In this document: positions 25,972 through 35,902 of the stretch, piece after piece
How the letters are laid out: every line of letters begins with the position of its first letter
Position numbering within the stretch: the stretch's first letter is position 1
Notes under the pieces: generated by a model
Database searches by the model: none
Seen by the model: only the letters and a program-made list of their open reading frames with translations
What the model was told of the DNA's origin: nothing
Origin: an uncultured Lachnospiraceae bacterium
Lineage (GTDB): Bacteria; Bacillota; Clostridia; Lachnospirales; Lachnospiraceae
Assembly (NCBI GenBank): GCA_910587155.1
Contig: CAJULA010000011.1
Span: 43,102-107,101 of the forward strand
Reading direction: 5' to 3'
DNA: 64,000 nt
Program-made: the position numbers and the translations under genes

Positions 25972-26982
25972 ATGGCGAGTGATTCTGGCTTATCCGGACT
26001 GCAGAAGGCAGCGGTGCTGCTGATCGCACTGGGACCGGAGAAATCATCTCATATCTTTAAACATCTGAAAGAAGATGAAATAGAAGAACTGACACTGGAG
26101 ATTGCGAACACGAGAAGTATTACGCCTCAGGTGAAGGAAACTGTCATAGAAGAGTTTTATCAGGTCTGTCTGGCACAGCAGTATATCGCGGAAGGCGGTA
26201 TCGGTTATGCCAAGGAGCTGCTTGAAAAAGCGTTGGGTGAAGAGCGTGCAAGGGATGTGATCGGCAAACTGACTGCCTCCCTGCAGGTTAAGCCGTTTGA
26301 GTTTGTGCGCAAGACGGATGCGTCACAGCTTCTGAATTTTATTCAGGATGAACATCCGCAGACAATCGCGCTTATCATGTCATATCTCTCACCGGCGCAG
26401 TCTTCCATGATCCTTTCCGCGCTGCCTCCCGAGCGGCAGGCGGATGTGGCAAAGCGTATTGCCATTATGGACAGAACCAGTCCGGATGTGATCAAGGAGG
26501 TAGAAAAAGTATTGGAATCCAAGCTGTCTTCTCTTGTCAACCAGGATTATACCATTATCGGCGGTGTGGATGCGGTCGTTGAGATCCTCAATTCCGTAGA
26601 CCGCGGGACAGAGAAACATATTATGGAGACACTGGAGATCGAAGAGCCGGAACTGGCGGACGAGATCAGAAAGAAAATGTTTGTATTCGAAGATATTCTT
26701 CTGCTGGACGACCGCGCAATTCAGAGGGTGCTGCGTGATGTGGAAAATTCCGATCTGGCTATTGCGCTGAAAGGTTCCAACGAAGAGGTGCAGAACGCGA
26801 TCTTCAACAATCTGTCCAAGCGTCTGGCTGCCATGATCAAGGAGGATATGGAATTTATGGGACCTGTCCGCATGAAAGATGTGGAAGAGGCGCAGCAGAA
26901 GATTGTAAATATCATCAGAAAACTGGAAGATGCTGCGGAAATTGTTATTTCCAGAGGTGGAGGGGATGAAATTGTTGTCTAG
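25972..26982 (+). CDS. fliG: Flagellar motor switch protein FliG
   Basis: A 336-residue rotor protein of normal length. The N-terminal domain (~1-100) binds FliF, the middle domain contains the E-H-P-Q-T-I-A-L-I motif (~124-132), and the C-terminal domain (~240-336) holds the charged torque helix that meets MotA (L-D-D-R-A-I-Q-R-V-L-R-D-V). The end overlaps fliH by 17 bases. Confidence 0.96.
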   Translation: MASDSGLSGLQKAAVLLIALGPEKSSHIFKHLKEDEIEELTLEIANTRSITPQVKETVIEEFYQVCLAQQYIAEGGIGYAKELLEKALGEERARDVIGKLTASLQVKPFEFVRKTDASQLLNFIQDEHPQTIALIMSYLSPAQSSMILSALPPERQADVAKRIAIMDRTSPDVIKEVEKVLESKLSSLVNQDYTIIGGVDAVVEILNSVDRGTEKHIMETLEIEEPELADEIRKKMFVFEDILLLDDRAIQRVLRDVENSDLAIALKGSNEEVQNAIFNNLSKRLAAMIKEDMEFMGPVRMKDVEEAQQKIVNIIRKLEDAAEIVISRGGGDEIVV

Positions 26983-27817
26983 TAACCTGCTGAAGAGTAA
27001 CTGGGTGCAGGTTCAGTCCGACGACACCAGAATCATCAACAGCAACAGTATTTTGGGAAAACGTATGCGGGAGCTGGGGATTGAACCCCTGCCGCCGGAA
27101 GAAGGAGAGAAGCAGGAAGGCTTTCGAAGCGGCCTGAGTGCCGAGGATGTGAGCGGCCTGTCCGCTGACGGAGAAGAGGGCAGCCCGGTCATCAAGGCAG
27201 AGCCGGCGCCGCCGGAGCCCGTTTACGAAGGGCCCACTCCGGAGGAACTGATTGCCCAGGCGCAGGAAGAGATCAGGCAGATGAGAGAGGCGGCACAGGC
27301 AGAAATCACTGCTGCCAGAGCCCAGGCGCTGGAAGAAGGGCGACAGGAAGGGCGGATGCAGGGCTATCAGGAAGGCGCCGCATCGGCGGATGCCGAACTG
27401 TCAAAGGCCAGGGCGGAACTGGAGGCTGCTTACAGCGACAGGGTACGGCAGCTGGAACCGGAATTTATCAAACAGCTGACAGCCATTTATGAACAGGTTT
27501 TTCACATAGAACTGGGAGACTATCAGAATCTGATCTTGCGGCTTCTGGAGGGCTGCATGCTGAAGATCGAGACCAGCAGCAATTATATCATCCATGTGGG
27601 GCCGGAGGATTATCCCTTTGTCAGCATGCAGAAAAAAGTACTGATGGAAGTGATGGGCAACAAACATGCGGCGCTGGAAGTGGTGGAGGATGCCACGATG
27701 AAGAAGAATGAATGCATGATAGAAGCGGATGGCGGTATCTATGACTGCAGTCTGGATATGCAGCTGACAGCGCTTCGCAGGGAGCTTCTTCAGCTTTCCT
27801 ATGAAGGTGTGGAATAA
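26966..27817 (+). CDS. fliH: Flagellar export ATPase regulator FliH
   Basis: A 283-residue stator of the export ATPase. A Pro/Glu-rich N-terminal half (~30-100) is followed by a long helix with the FliH-type glycine repeat G-R-Q-E-G-R-M-Q-G-Y-Q-E-G (~128-140) and the conserved C-terminal FliI-binding domain (~165-280). ATG at 26966 is taken because GAGGTGGAGG precedes it inside the fliG end; the in-frame start at 26930 lacks a site. fliI starts three bases after the stop. Confidence 0.88.
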   Translation: MKLLSSNLLKSNWVQVQSDDTRIINSNSILGKRMRELGIEPLPPEEGEKQEGFRSGLSAEDVSGLSADGEEGSPVIKAEPAPPEPVYEGPTPEELIAQAQEEIRQMREAAQAEITAARAQALEEGRQEGRMQGYQEGAASADAELSKARAELEAAYSDRVRQLEPEFIKQLTAIYEQVFHIELGDYQNLILRLLEGCMLKIETSSNYIIHVGPEDYPFVSMQKKVLMEVMGNKHAALEVVEDATMKKNECMIEADGGIYDCSLDMQLTALRRELLQLSYEGVE

Positions 27818-27819
27818 CA

Positions 27820-29130
27820 ATGGATTTATCCAGATATGATAAGGCAAAAGAAAAAGTATATTACAGAAAGCTGGGGAAAGTCCTGAACGTGGTGGGACTG
27901 ACCATTGAGTCTGCCGGGCCTGACGCCAGACTGGCAGATATTTGTTACATACATCCGGAAGGAAGTAACGGGCCGGGAATTATGGCCGAAGTGGTGGGCT
28001 TTAAAGAGGGCAGGACGCTTTTGATGCCCTATGAGAATACGGAAGGCATCGGCACCGGCAATATTGTGGAGAATACGGGAGAATCTCTGCGTGTGCATGT
28101 GGGAGATTTCCTTTTGGGCAAGTCTCTGGACGGTCTTGGCAGGCCGGTGAGAGATGATGTTAAGATTCCGGTTGAATCGCCCACATATCCGGTTGAGGCG
28201 CCTCCGCCGGATCCGCTTGCCCGTGCCATTATTGATACGCCTCTTCCGCTTGGTGTCAAGGCGGTGGATGGATTGATTACGGTAGGCGCAGGACAGAGGA
28301 TCGGCATTTTTGCCGGTTCCGGTGTCGGTAAGTCCACACTGATGGGGATGTTTGCCAGAAATACAAAGGCAGAGGTCAATGTGATCGCATTGATCGGTGA
28401 ACGGGGAAGAGAAGTAAGGGAATTTATTGAGCGGGATCTGGGGGAAGAAGGGATGCGCCGTTCTGTTGTTGTTGTTGCGACTTCGGATAAACCTGCATTG
28501 GAGAGGAATAAGGCTGCAAAGACGGCGACAGCCATCGCAGAATATTTCAGAGATCAGGGCAGGGATGTACTTCTTATGATGGATTCCCTGACCCGTTTTT
28601 GTATGGCCCAGAGAGAGATCGGCCTGGCAACGGGAGAACCTCCTGTGACCAGAGGATATCCGCCCAGTGTATATTCGGAACTTCCCAAGCTGCTGGAGCG
28701 CGCAGGACGAGCGGCCAGAGGTTCGATTACCGGACTCTATACCGTACTGGTGGATGGTGATGATTTCAATGAACCCATTACCGATACGGCCCGCAGTATT
28801 CTGGACGGACATATTATGCTTAACCGTAAGCTGGCCCACCGCAATCATTATCCGGCAGTGGATATCCTGCAGAGCATTTCCCGATGTATGAGTCAGGTGA
28901 CGGACAAAGAACATAAAAAAGCCGCGGGCAGGCTGAAGAATGTACTGGCCACTTACAACGAAGCGGAGGATCTGATTAATATCGGTGCATACAAGAAAGG
29001 CAGTAATCCGAATATTGATTATGCCATTGAAAAAATAGAGGCCTCCAATGCGTTCCTGATGCAGGACGTGGACAGCAGATTTACCTATGAAGAGACAGTG
29101 GCGATGCTGGAAGACCTCTTTAAAGGATAA
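27820..29130 (+). CDS. fliI: Flagellum-specific export ATPase FliI
   Basis: A 436-residue F1-beta-like ATPase that energises substrate unfolding at the export gate. Walker A is in F-A-G-S-G-V-G-K-S-T-L (~164-174), a G-E-R-G-R-E-V-R-E-F motif follows (~193-202), and the Walker B strand is L-L-M-M-D-S-L-T-R (~249-257). It is flanked by its partners fliH and fliJ. Confidence 0.96.
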   Translation: MDLSRYDKAKEKVYYRKLGKVLNVVGLTIESAGPDARLADICYIHPEGSNGPGIMAEVVGFKEGRTLLMPYENTEGIGTGNIVENTGESLRVHVGDFLLGKSLDGLGRPVRDDVKIPVESPTYPVEAPPPDPLARAIIDTPLPLGVKAVDGLITVGAGQRIGIFAGSGVGKSTLMGMFARNTKAEVNVIALIGERGREVREFIERDLGEEGMRRSVVVVATSDKPALERNKAAKTATAIAEYFRDQGRDVLLMMDSLTRFCMAQREIGLATGEPPVTRGYPPSVYSELPKLLERAGRAARGSITGLYTVLVDGDDFNEPITDTARSILDGHIMLNRKLAHRNHYPAVDILQSISRCMSQVTDKEHKKAAGRLKNVLATYNEAEDLINIGAYKKGSNPNIDYAIEKIEASNAFLMQDVDSRFTYEETVAMLEDLFKG

Positions 29131-29136
29131 AAGCAG

Positions 29137-29604
29137 ATGTCAAAGTTTGTATATCGGATGCAAAGCATTCTCAATATCAAAGAAAAGCTGGAAGAACAGG
29201 CGAGGATGAATTTTGGCCTGGCGATGGTGCGCCTGCGGGAAGAGGAAGAAAAGCTGGAACATCTTAAGGCAAGGAAGCATGGCTATGAGGACGCGGCGAG
29301 AGCCGGTCTGAAGGCTTCTCTGCGGATCCGGACAATGCGGGAAAACAAAGAGGCCATTTTGCGGATGGATGAATACATAGAAGTGCAGCATCGGGAGATT
29401 GAGAAGGCAGAAAAAAAGGTGGAACAGGAGCGGCAGAAACTCCAGGAGGCCATTCAGGAGAGAAAGATACAGGAGAAGTTGCGGGAAAATGCCTTTGATC
29501 TTTTTATGCAGGAGGAGAAGGCGAGAGAAAGCCGGGAGATTGATGAACTGACCAGCTATACCTACGGGCAGAAAAAGGCGGAGGAAGCCCTGGCGGAAGG
29601 ATAG
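29137..29604 (+). CDS. fliJ: Flagellar export protein FliJ
   Basis: A 155-residue, almost fully helical coiled-coil protein rich in Glu, Lys and Arg. It starts F-V-Y-R-M-Q-S-I-L-N-I-K, a common FliJ opening. FliJ sits in the FliI ring and links it to FlhA. Identification rests on the coiled coil, size and position after fliI. Confidence 0.88.
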   Translation: MSKFVYRMQSILNIKEKLEEQARMNFGLAMVRLREEEEKLEHLKARKHGYEDAARAGLKASLRIRTMRENKEAILRMDEYIEVQHREIEKAEKKVEQERQKLQEAIQERKIQEKLRENAFDLFMQEEKARESREIDELTSYTYGQKKAEEALAEG

Positions 29605-29682
29605 ACAGTGTGAGGGAAGGATAACAGTTCAGAGCGTTTGGTCTGGCTGATCTGTTACGGATAAGGAGCGGCAGGCAATAGT

Positions 29683-30585
29683 ATGGCAAAGAAAGATAAG
29701 ATTCAGGATACGGAAACGGAAAATACGGGAGAGGTTAAAGATAAAAAGAGTCTGCGGGAAGAGAAAAAGCGGTTAAAGGCAGAACAGAAAGCCCAGAAAA
29801 AGGAAGCAAAACGCCGTGCCAGGGAGCTGGATGCCCAGGAAGAGGAGCTGGATGAGGAATCGGAAGGCAGTTCCGCGCCCATAGTACTTGTTACTTTCAT
29901 TATCGTGGTCATCTGGATCGCCATACTGGCACTGCTGATCAAGCTGGATGTGGGGGGCTTTGGCTCTACGGTACTGCGGCCCGTGCTCGAAAATGTGCCG
30001 GTAATCAACAAGATTCTTCCTGCGGAAAAAATGCCTCAGTCCGGCGGCGGGGATGCGGAGGAAGAAGAATATTACGGCTATAAGAATCTGAAGGACGCCG
30101 TGGATCAGATCAAACGTCTGGAACTGGAACTGGAAAATGCCCAGTCGGGGAATTCCAGTACGGCAAAGCGTATCCAGGAGCTGGAAGCGGAGATCGAGCG
30201 GCTGAAGACCTTTGAGGATAACCAGATTGCTTTCGAAAATATCAAAAATGAATTTTATAATGAAGTGGTCTATTCTGACAAAGGCCCGGGGGCGGATGCC
30301 TATATCAAATATTATGAATCCATGAATCCGGCTACGGCGGAACTGATTTATAAGCAGGTAGTCGCGCAGGAACAGGTGGATTCCAAAGTAAAAGACTATG
30401 CCACGGCATATTCGGAGATGAAGCCCAAGGAAGCTGCTGCTATCTTTGAGGCGATGCAGGATGATCTGGAACTGGCAGCCAAAATTCTCAATACGATGAG
30501 TGCCGAGGACAGAGGAAAGATACTGGGTGTGATGGATCAGGAAGTGGCGGCAAGACTGACCAAGATCATGGATCCGGATTCGTGA
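29683..30585 (+). CDS. MotE/YlxF-like flagellar protein with MgtE N-like domain
   Basis: A 300-residue protein with a charged N-terminus (~1-60), one membrane helix (~66-90), a coiled coil (~135-180), and a C-terminal helical domain (~205-295) like the MgtE N domain (M-K-P-K-E-A-A-A-I-F-E-A-M...D-R-G-K-I-L-G). YlxF in Bacillus occupies the same slot between fliJ and fliK, and MotE-type proteins act as chaperones or stator-linked factors in other bacteria. The exact role here is inferred from position and architecture. Confidence 0.78.
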   Translation: MAKKDKIQDTETENTGEVKDKKSLREEKKRLKAEQKAQKKEAKRRARELDAQEEELDEESEGSSAPIVLVTFIIVVIWIAILALLIKLDVGGFGSTVLRPVLENVPVINKILPAEKMPQSGGGDAEEEEYYGYKNLKDAVDQIKRLELELENAQSGNSSTAKRIQELEAEIERLKTFEDNQIAFENIKNEFYNEVVYSDKGPGADAYIKYYESMNPATAELIYKQVVAQEQVDSKVKDYATAYSEMKPKEAAAIFEAMQDDLELAAKILNTMSAEDRGKILGVMDQEVAARLTKIMDPDS

Positions 30586-30751
30586 TGTTTTGCGGAGCCG
30601 ATTGGTTTGTCGATTCTTAATTTTCCGAATCGTCGTTCCGATATATAATATATCTCTTAATGAGAGAATCCTTATGGTCATTTATTTCCGCGGGCAACAG
30701 GCGGGAATTGATGATAAATACCAAAATAATGAGACAGAAAGGAGGAAGAGG

Positions 30752-32164
30752 ATGACAGGTACAAGTGTAGCACAGGCGGCAGGGCTGTTCCCCGGCAGCG
30801 CGGGTATGAACGTAGCCGGCATGCAAAACGGAAATCAGGGAGACGGTTTTTCCCAGATTATGAGCCGCACCACAAAGGATACCGCCGGCCAGATGCAGGG
30901 CTATCAGCAGAACGATAAGGCGGCTGCTGCCAGGACACCGGTAAAAGTCGACCGGAGCAATCTCAGGGAAACCAAAGCGCAGGAAACTGACAAAGCGGCG
31001 GTAGCGGAAGATACACAGGATGCCAATACGGCGGAAGTTACAGAGGAGACACAATCTGCTGTGGAAGAGGCTGTTTCGGAAGTGAAGGATGCCATAGAAG
31101 AGGAACTGGGGATATCCGAAGAGGAACTGGAAGGTATCATGAGTGAACTGGGGCTGACCTGGATGGATCTGCTGCAGCCGGAGAATATACAGGATATTGT
31201 GATTGCGGCAGCGGGCGGCGGAGACGGCCTGAGTATCCTGACGGATGAGGGACTGTATCAGAGTGTGCAGATGCTTACCGGGATGGTGGAAGAAACCGTG
31301 GAAGGGCTTCAGGAGGAGCTGGGGCTGGAGGACACCGCTTTTGCGGATCTGCTTTTGCAGATGGAAGAGGCAGCGCCGGTGGTGACTGAGGCGGCGCCGG
31401 AAAATGCTGAGGAGATTCCCGTGATTGTGTCAGGAGAAGAGTCAGTGGAGACTGCGTTTAAGGCGGAGGAAGCAGAAGAGGAAGAGACTGTCAGCACGAC
31501 ACAATTTTCAGAAGACACGGTGAAAACCACAGAGAGTGTACACACCCATGCGGAGACCACGGATAAGACGTCTGAGAAAAAAGAGGACACCGGGGCAGGG
31601 CAGGAGCAGAACAGCCATTTCCTGCAGGGATTTTCCAGGCCCGGCGTGGAGTTTTTGCGTGAGAATGATGCCATGAAGCCGGCAGAGATTCCCTTTGAGG
31701 CAATGGATACGCGGGAAGTCATGGAGCAGGTCACGGAATATGTGAAACTGGAAGCAAAGCCTGACGTGACAGAGATGGAGCTGCGTCTGCATCCCGAATC
31801 ACTGGGGACACTGCATATTCATCTGACAGCCAAGGAGGGTGTTGTTACCGCGCAGTTTACGGCGGAAAATGAAGCGGTGAAGACGGTTCTGGAAGCCCAG
31901 GCGGTTCAGTTAAAGGAAAACTTAAACCAGCAGGGTGTCAAAGTGGAAGCGGTGGAGGTGACCATTGCAAGCCATGGTTTTGACCGCAGCTTTGCGGAGA
32001 ACGGCGGTGAGGAATCCCGTTACGAAGAACCGAGGAAGAGGACAGCCCGCAGGATCCAGTTAAGCGATGATGTCTCCCTGGATGAGATGGAGCTCACGGA
32101 AGAAGAGCGCATTGCGGCGGAAATGATGGAGCAAAACGGCAATACGGTTGACTATATGGCATAA
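30752..32164 (+). CDS. fliK: Flagellar hook-length control protein FliK
   Basis: A 470-residue protein with a long acidic, low-conservation N-terminal ruler region (~1-320, many Glu/Ala/Thr stretches) and a C-terminal hook-length domain (~325-425) with E-M-E-L-R-L-H-P-E-S-L-G-T-L-H-I, typical of the FliK switch that changes export from hook to filament. ATG at 30752 follows AAAGGAGGAAGAGG. The frame is open back to 30590 but without a site, and that extension reads as intergenic. Confidence 0.88.
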   Translation: MTGTSVAQAAGLFPGSAGMNVAGMQNGNQGDGFSQIMSRTTKDTAGQMQGYQQNDKAAAARTPVKVDRSNLRETKAQETDKAAVAEDTQDANTAEVTEETQSAVEEAVSEVKDAIEEELGISEEELEGIMSELGLTWMDLLQPENIQDIVIAAAGGGDGLSILTDEGLYQSVQMLTGMVEETVEGLQEELGLEDTAFADLLLQMEEAAPVVTEAAPENAEEIPVIVSGEESVETAFKAEEAEEEETVSTTQFSEDTVKTTESVHTHAETTDKTSEKKEDTGAGQEQNSHFLQGFSRPGVEFLRENDAMKPAEIPFEAMDTREVMEQVTEYVKLEAKPDVTEMELRLHPESLGTLHIHLTAKEGVVTAQFTAENEAVKTVLEAQAVQLKENLNQQGVKVEAVEVTIASHGFDRSFAENGGEESRYEEPRKRTARRIQLSDDVSLDEMELTEEERIAAEMMEQNGNTVDYMA

Positions 32165-32176
32165 AGGAGGGATTTT

Positions 32177-33163
32177 ATGAGTTTGGTAGCACCGGTAAAA
32201 GACGGGAAGGTAGTTGACACAAGAGCTGCCGAAGAGGAAAAAAAGAAGTCGGAAAAGGCAGGCGGCAATCTTGACAAAGATGCTTTTCTGCAGCTTCTGG
32301 TGGCGCAGATGAAATACCAGGATCCGCTGGAACCCACGTCCAATACAGAATATATTTCCCAGCTGGCTACGTTCTCCAGTCTGGAAGAAATGCAGAACAT
32401 GACTTCTGCCATGAATCTGCAGAGAGCGTCTAATCTGGTGGGGCAGGAGGTCTATGTCAAAGTGACGGATCCCACGACGGGAAATGTTGGCTACGAACAC
32501 GGCAAGGTGAATTTCGTTTCCTATCAGAATGGCAAGGCATATGTCAATGTTAACGGCGAAGATTATCCGCTGGATAACGTGGAAAGCATTTATGATCCTG
32601 AATATTCCGTGGCATACGATATGGCATACGAATGGACAGTGGGCCTGAATAAACTGCCGAACCTTTCCAAAGTGACTCTTTCCGATAAAGAAGATATCAT
32701 GAAGCTGAAAGAGACCTTTGACAACATGACCGATTATCAGAAGAGCTTCCTGACAGAAGAGAATAAGAAGAAACTGGAGAGCTATGTCAACCAGATTGAA
32801 CTTCTGATCAAGGCCAAAGAAGAGCTGGATAATAAGCTGAACGGAACGGACAAAGAGGACGGAGACGACAAAAAGGACGAGACAGATAAGGTAGAAGGCG
32901 CGGACTCCGACAAGACCGAAGGCAGCGATAAAACCGAAGGGACCGGCAGCGATAAAACGGAAGAAACCGATAAAACCGAAAGAATCGACAAGACCGATAA
33001 TACAGATAAGACGCAGGAGACCGACAAAGGCGGGGAAGCTGCCGCGGCACAGACAGCCGGAACCAGTCAGGCAGAAAATGCGGCGCAGGCAGGGATGAGC
33101 GCAGAAACAGAGACTTCCGGTGAAGCAGACGAAGAAGCAGCCGGGCCGGTTGAGGAAGCCTAG
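32177..33163 (+). CDS. flgD: Flagellar hook assembly protein FlgD with charged repeat tail
   Basis: A 328-residue hook-cap protein, longer than the usual ~140-230. The N-terminal region has the signature D-A-F-L-Q-L-L-V-A-Q-M-K-Y-Q-D-P-L and Q-L-A-T-F-S-S-L-E-E-M (~36-77). A helical segment (~165-215) and then a low-complexity tail (~220-328) follow, made of D-K-T-E-like repeats that end in an Ala/Glu-rich stretch. The tail is the odd feature; FlgD is exported to cap the growing hook, so the tail would travel outside the cell. AAAGGAGGG precedes the ATG. Confidence 0.9.
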   Translation: MSLVAPVKDGKVVDTRAAEEEKKKSEKAGGNLDKDAFLQLLVAQMKYQDPLEPTSNTEYISQLATFSSLEEMQNMTSAMNLQRASNLVGQEVYVKVTDPTTGNVGYEHGKVNFVSYQNGKAYVNVNGEDYPLDNVESIYDPEYSVAYDMAYEWTVGLNKLPNLSKVTLSDKEDIMKLKETFDNMTDYQKSFLTEENKKKLESYVNQIELLIKAKEELDNKLNGTDKEDGDDKKDETDKVEGADSDKTEGSDKTEGTGSDKTEETDKTERIDKTDNTDKTQETDKGGEAAAAQTAGTSQAENAAQAGMSAETETSGEADEEAAGPVEEA

Positions 33164-33206
33164 GGCAGCATAACAGCCACAACTGAGACGAAAAGGAGTA
33201 AGAGCA

Positions 33207-33608
33207 GTGAAAATACAGGACAGCCAATATCTTTCCACACTGCAGATAGCAAAACAGTTTCCGGCTCAGAAGGGTTCCGCACAGAATGCGGTTTCACAGG
33301 CACAGGAGAATTCGTTCCGGGACATTCTGGCCAGGAAGACAAACCAGAACCAGGGGGAACTGAAATTTTCCAAGCATGCGGCAAACAGACTGGCGGACAG
33401 AAATATCAGGCTTACAGACGAGCAGATAGGGCGTCTGAGCGACGGAACGCAAAAAGCCGATGCGAAAGGAATCAGAGAATCGCTGGTGATCGTGGATGAA
33501 CTGGCATTTATCGTCAATATACCAAACAGGACGGTGGTGACAGCCATGGATCAGACACAGACACAGGAGAATATATTTACCAATATAGACGGTGCCGTGA
33601 TTATGTAG
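33207..33608 (+). CDS. TIGR02530-type flagellar operon protein
   Basis: A 133-residue protein of the small family found between flgD and flgE in Firmicutes. The conserved part (~52-130) contains F-S-K-H-A-A-N-R-L-A-D-R-N-I, A-K-G-I-R-E-S-L-V and D-E-L-A-F-I-V-N-I and ends in a T-N-I-D-G-A-V-I-M tail. It starts with GTG at 33207 after AAAAGGAG. Its function is not known; position suggests a role in hook assembly. Confidence 0.85.
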   Translation: MKIQDSQYLSTLQIAKQFPAQKGSAQNAVSQAQENSFRDILARKTNQNQGELKFSKHAANRLADRNIRLTDEQIGRLSDGTQKADAKGIRESLVIVDELAFIVNIPNRTVVTAMDQTQTQENIFTNIDGAVIM

Positions 33609-33690
33609 CCGGACCTTATGGAGGCAAAAGTCCCTGAATGACAGAAGGGATAGTAGCGGTACCAGGTAAGAGTAGGAGGTCATAAAGACT

Positions 33691-35766
33691 ATGATGAGAT
33701 CAATGTTTTCTGGTGTGGCAGGACTGAAAACACACCAGGTCAAGATGGACGTAATCGGTAATAATATTGCCAATGTCAATACAACGGCATATAAATCCAG
33801 TTCCATCAATTTCAGCGAACTTCTGTATCAGACCACATCCAGGGCATCCGGCCCCAATGCGACGACAGGGCGTGCCGGTGTCAATGCCAAGCAGATCGGT
33901 CTGGGCGTACAGTCCGCAGCCATCAGCAACGCCATTACAACCGGCGGCGCGACACAGAATACAGGCAATCCGTTTGATATCAAGATCAACGGAGACGCAT
34001 TCTTTATCGTAAACGGCGGCGGCAGCAACTATTTTACAAGAGACGGTTCTTTCTATGTGGATGCGGCCGGCAATCTGGCCATGTCAGCCAACGGCTACAA
34101 TGTTATGGGCTGGGGCGTGGATCCGGAGACGCAGACAATTAAGAAGGATACGGTGCAGGCGCTTCGCATCATGAATGCGGCCAATATGACCTATCCTCCG
34201 GAATCCACCACGGAGGCTTATGTGGACGGCATTCTGGATAAAAATGAACCCGATGCGGCAACCGAGGCAGGCAAGACAATGAACCTGAGCTTCTTTGATG
34301 CCCTGGGCTACAGCTATACCGCAAAATTTGCCATTAAAGAGACAACGACCAAGGGCGAATATACGGTAGAACTGGACGATATCCAGGATTCCACGGGAAG
34401 ATCCCTGAAGGAAGTGTATGGGGTGACGACCATTCAGGACATTGCCAATTTCGGACAGGGAGACAGCTATACCACAACGATACTGATGAATCCCATATCG
34501 GGCGTTCATTATTCACCTGGCGACGGTACGGCAACCAATCCGCCTTCCTACACCAAAGAAAAGCCGGCTTCGGAAATTCTCGGGGATTTTAAAGATAAGT
34601 CGCTGAGCGGCCTGAAGTATTCTCCGGTTACAGATGCAACGGCTGCCACACCGCTTCCTGATCCGACACCATTTAAAGCCGGAGATAAAATATTTATGAC
34701 GGCAAATGAGACGCTGTCAAAGAGCGATATGGAAAATCTCTATGGCCTGATCTATGTGGAACAGACGACAGATGCAGCGGGCAAGGTAAACCCGGCGCAT
34801 TATTATACCGAGATTAAAGCCGCAGATGGTACTGTGACAAAGAAGTATCTGTATCCGGACGGTGTTACGCCTCCTGCCGGAATTACGGCGACAACAGTTA
34901 AGGATTGGGCGGATGCTTTAAAAGTTCCGGCAGCGGAGTTGAGCAATATTACAATGTCCACCGACGGCGCCGTGTCATTCCGCCATACCGCAGAATTTAC
35001 GGTGGCGGAAGGTCAGACGGGTACTTACACCGGCGGTGCCTTTACGACAACGATCACGCAGAATGAGGCATATGGCCTTGATCCGGATAAGACTTATGAG
35101 TTTGTAGTGGCAGAGAACGGCCGTGCCCAGATTACGGAACGTACCGAATATACGGGCCTGATTCTGAAGTTCAACACGGACACCGGTAAGTTTGAGTCGA
35201 TCGGCGGCGGCACCAATGCCAATGCCACACTGGACTTTAACGCTATGGTGACCACCCGTCTGGGAACTACCGAGTCACTGGCCAATTTCTCCGACATCAA
35301 TATCAACTGGAGCAATACCACCTGGTTTGACAATGGAGGGGCATCCACGATTACGTCACAGTCCGGTACGGAAGACAAAGGCCTTGGCGCGGGGCGTAAG
35401 GTAGGCAATATGTCCGGTATTTCCATTCAGAATAACGGTGAAGTCTATGCCACGTATGACAATGGTATGACGAAGCTGGTGGGACAGATTGCGGTTGCCA
35501 AGTTTGCCAATGCGGCCGGTCTGGAAAAAGCCGGTGACAACCTGTACCAGGCGACTCTGAACTCCGGTGAATTTGACGGCATCGGTGTGGATATTACCGC
35601 GGACGGTACAGGCAGCATGACAACAGGTGCTCTGGAAATGAGTAATGTGGATCTTTCTTCGGAATTTACCCATATGATCACGACCCAGAGAGGATTCCAG
35701 GCCAACAGCCGTATTATCACGGTATCGGATACCCTGTTGGAGGAACTGGTGAATCTGAAACGTTAA
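33691..35766 (+). CDS. flgE: Flagellar hook protein FlgE
   Basis: A 691-residue hook subunit, much longer than the ~400-residue enteric form. The conserved N-terminus M-F-S-G-V-A-G-L...G-N-N-I-A-N-V-N-T-T-A-Y-K (~5-34) and C-terminus (S-N-V-D-L-S-S-E-F-T-H-M-I-T to the end, ~650-691) pair as the D0 core. The centre (~170-520) holds Thr/Ala-rich extra domains that face outward and are usually variable. AGTAGGAGG precedes the ATG at 33691; the in-frame ATG at 33694 is less well spaced. Confidence 0.93.
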   Translation: MMRSMFSGVAGLKTHQVKMDVIGNNIANVNTTAYKSSSINFSELLYQTTSRASGPNATTGRAGVNAKQIGLGVQSAAISNAITTGGATQNTGNPFDIKINGDAFFIVNGGGSNYFTRDGSFYVDAAGNLAMSANGYNVMGWGVDPETQTIKKDTVQALRIMNAANMTYPPESTTEAYVDGILDKNEPDAATEAGKTMNLSFFDALGYSYTAKFAIKETTTKGEYTVELDDIQDSTGRSLKEVYGVTTIQDIANFGQGDSYTTTILMNPISGVHYSPGDGTATNPPSYTKEKPASEILGDFKDKSLSGLKYSPVTDATAATPLPDPTPFKAGDKIFMTANETLSKSDMENLYGLIYVEQTTDAAGKVNPAHYYTEIKAADGTVTKKYLYPDGVTPPAGITATTVKDWADALKVPAAELSNITMSTDGAVSFRHTAEFTVAEGQTGTYTGGAFTTTITQNEAYGLDPDKTYEFVVAENGRAQITERTEYTGLILKFNTDTGKFESIGGGTNANATLDFNAMVTTRLGTTESLANFSDININWSNTTWFDNGGASTITSQSGTEDKGLGAGRKVGNMSGISIQNNGEVYATYDNGMTKLVGQIAVAKFANAAGLEKAGDNLYQATLNSGEFDGIGVDITADGTGSMTTGALEMSNVDLSSEFTHMITTQRGFQANSRIITVSDTLLEELVNLKR

Positions 35767-35902
35767 CAGGATTGTCTGACCCCTGTCAGATGCTCTGTAA
35801 CATCAGGAGCAGCATGATGCGGGCGGACGGCAGCCGGGCGGTAAGTTAAATGAGACAGTCATATCAGGGAAAAAGTGCTAGTGTGATATAAGAAATCAGT
35901 GA

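Noticed and set aside
27826..28914. 362-residue minus-strand frame
   Set aside because: Antisense to fliI, which is certain; composition is that of a shadow frame.
32060..33238. 392-residue minus-strand frame with Phe/Leu/Ser repeats
   Set aside because: It is the reverse of fliK end and flgD; the repeats are the mirror of the FlgD charged tail.
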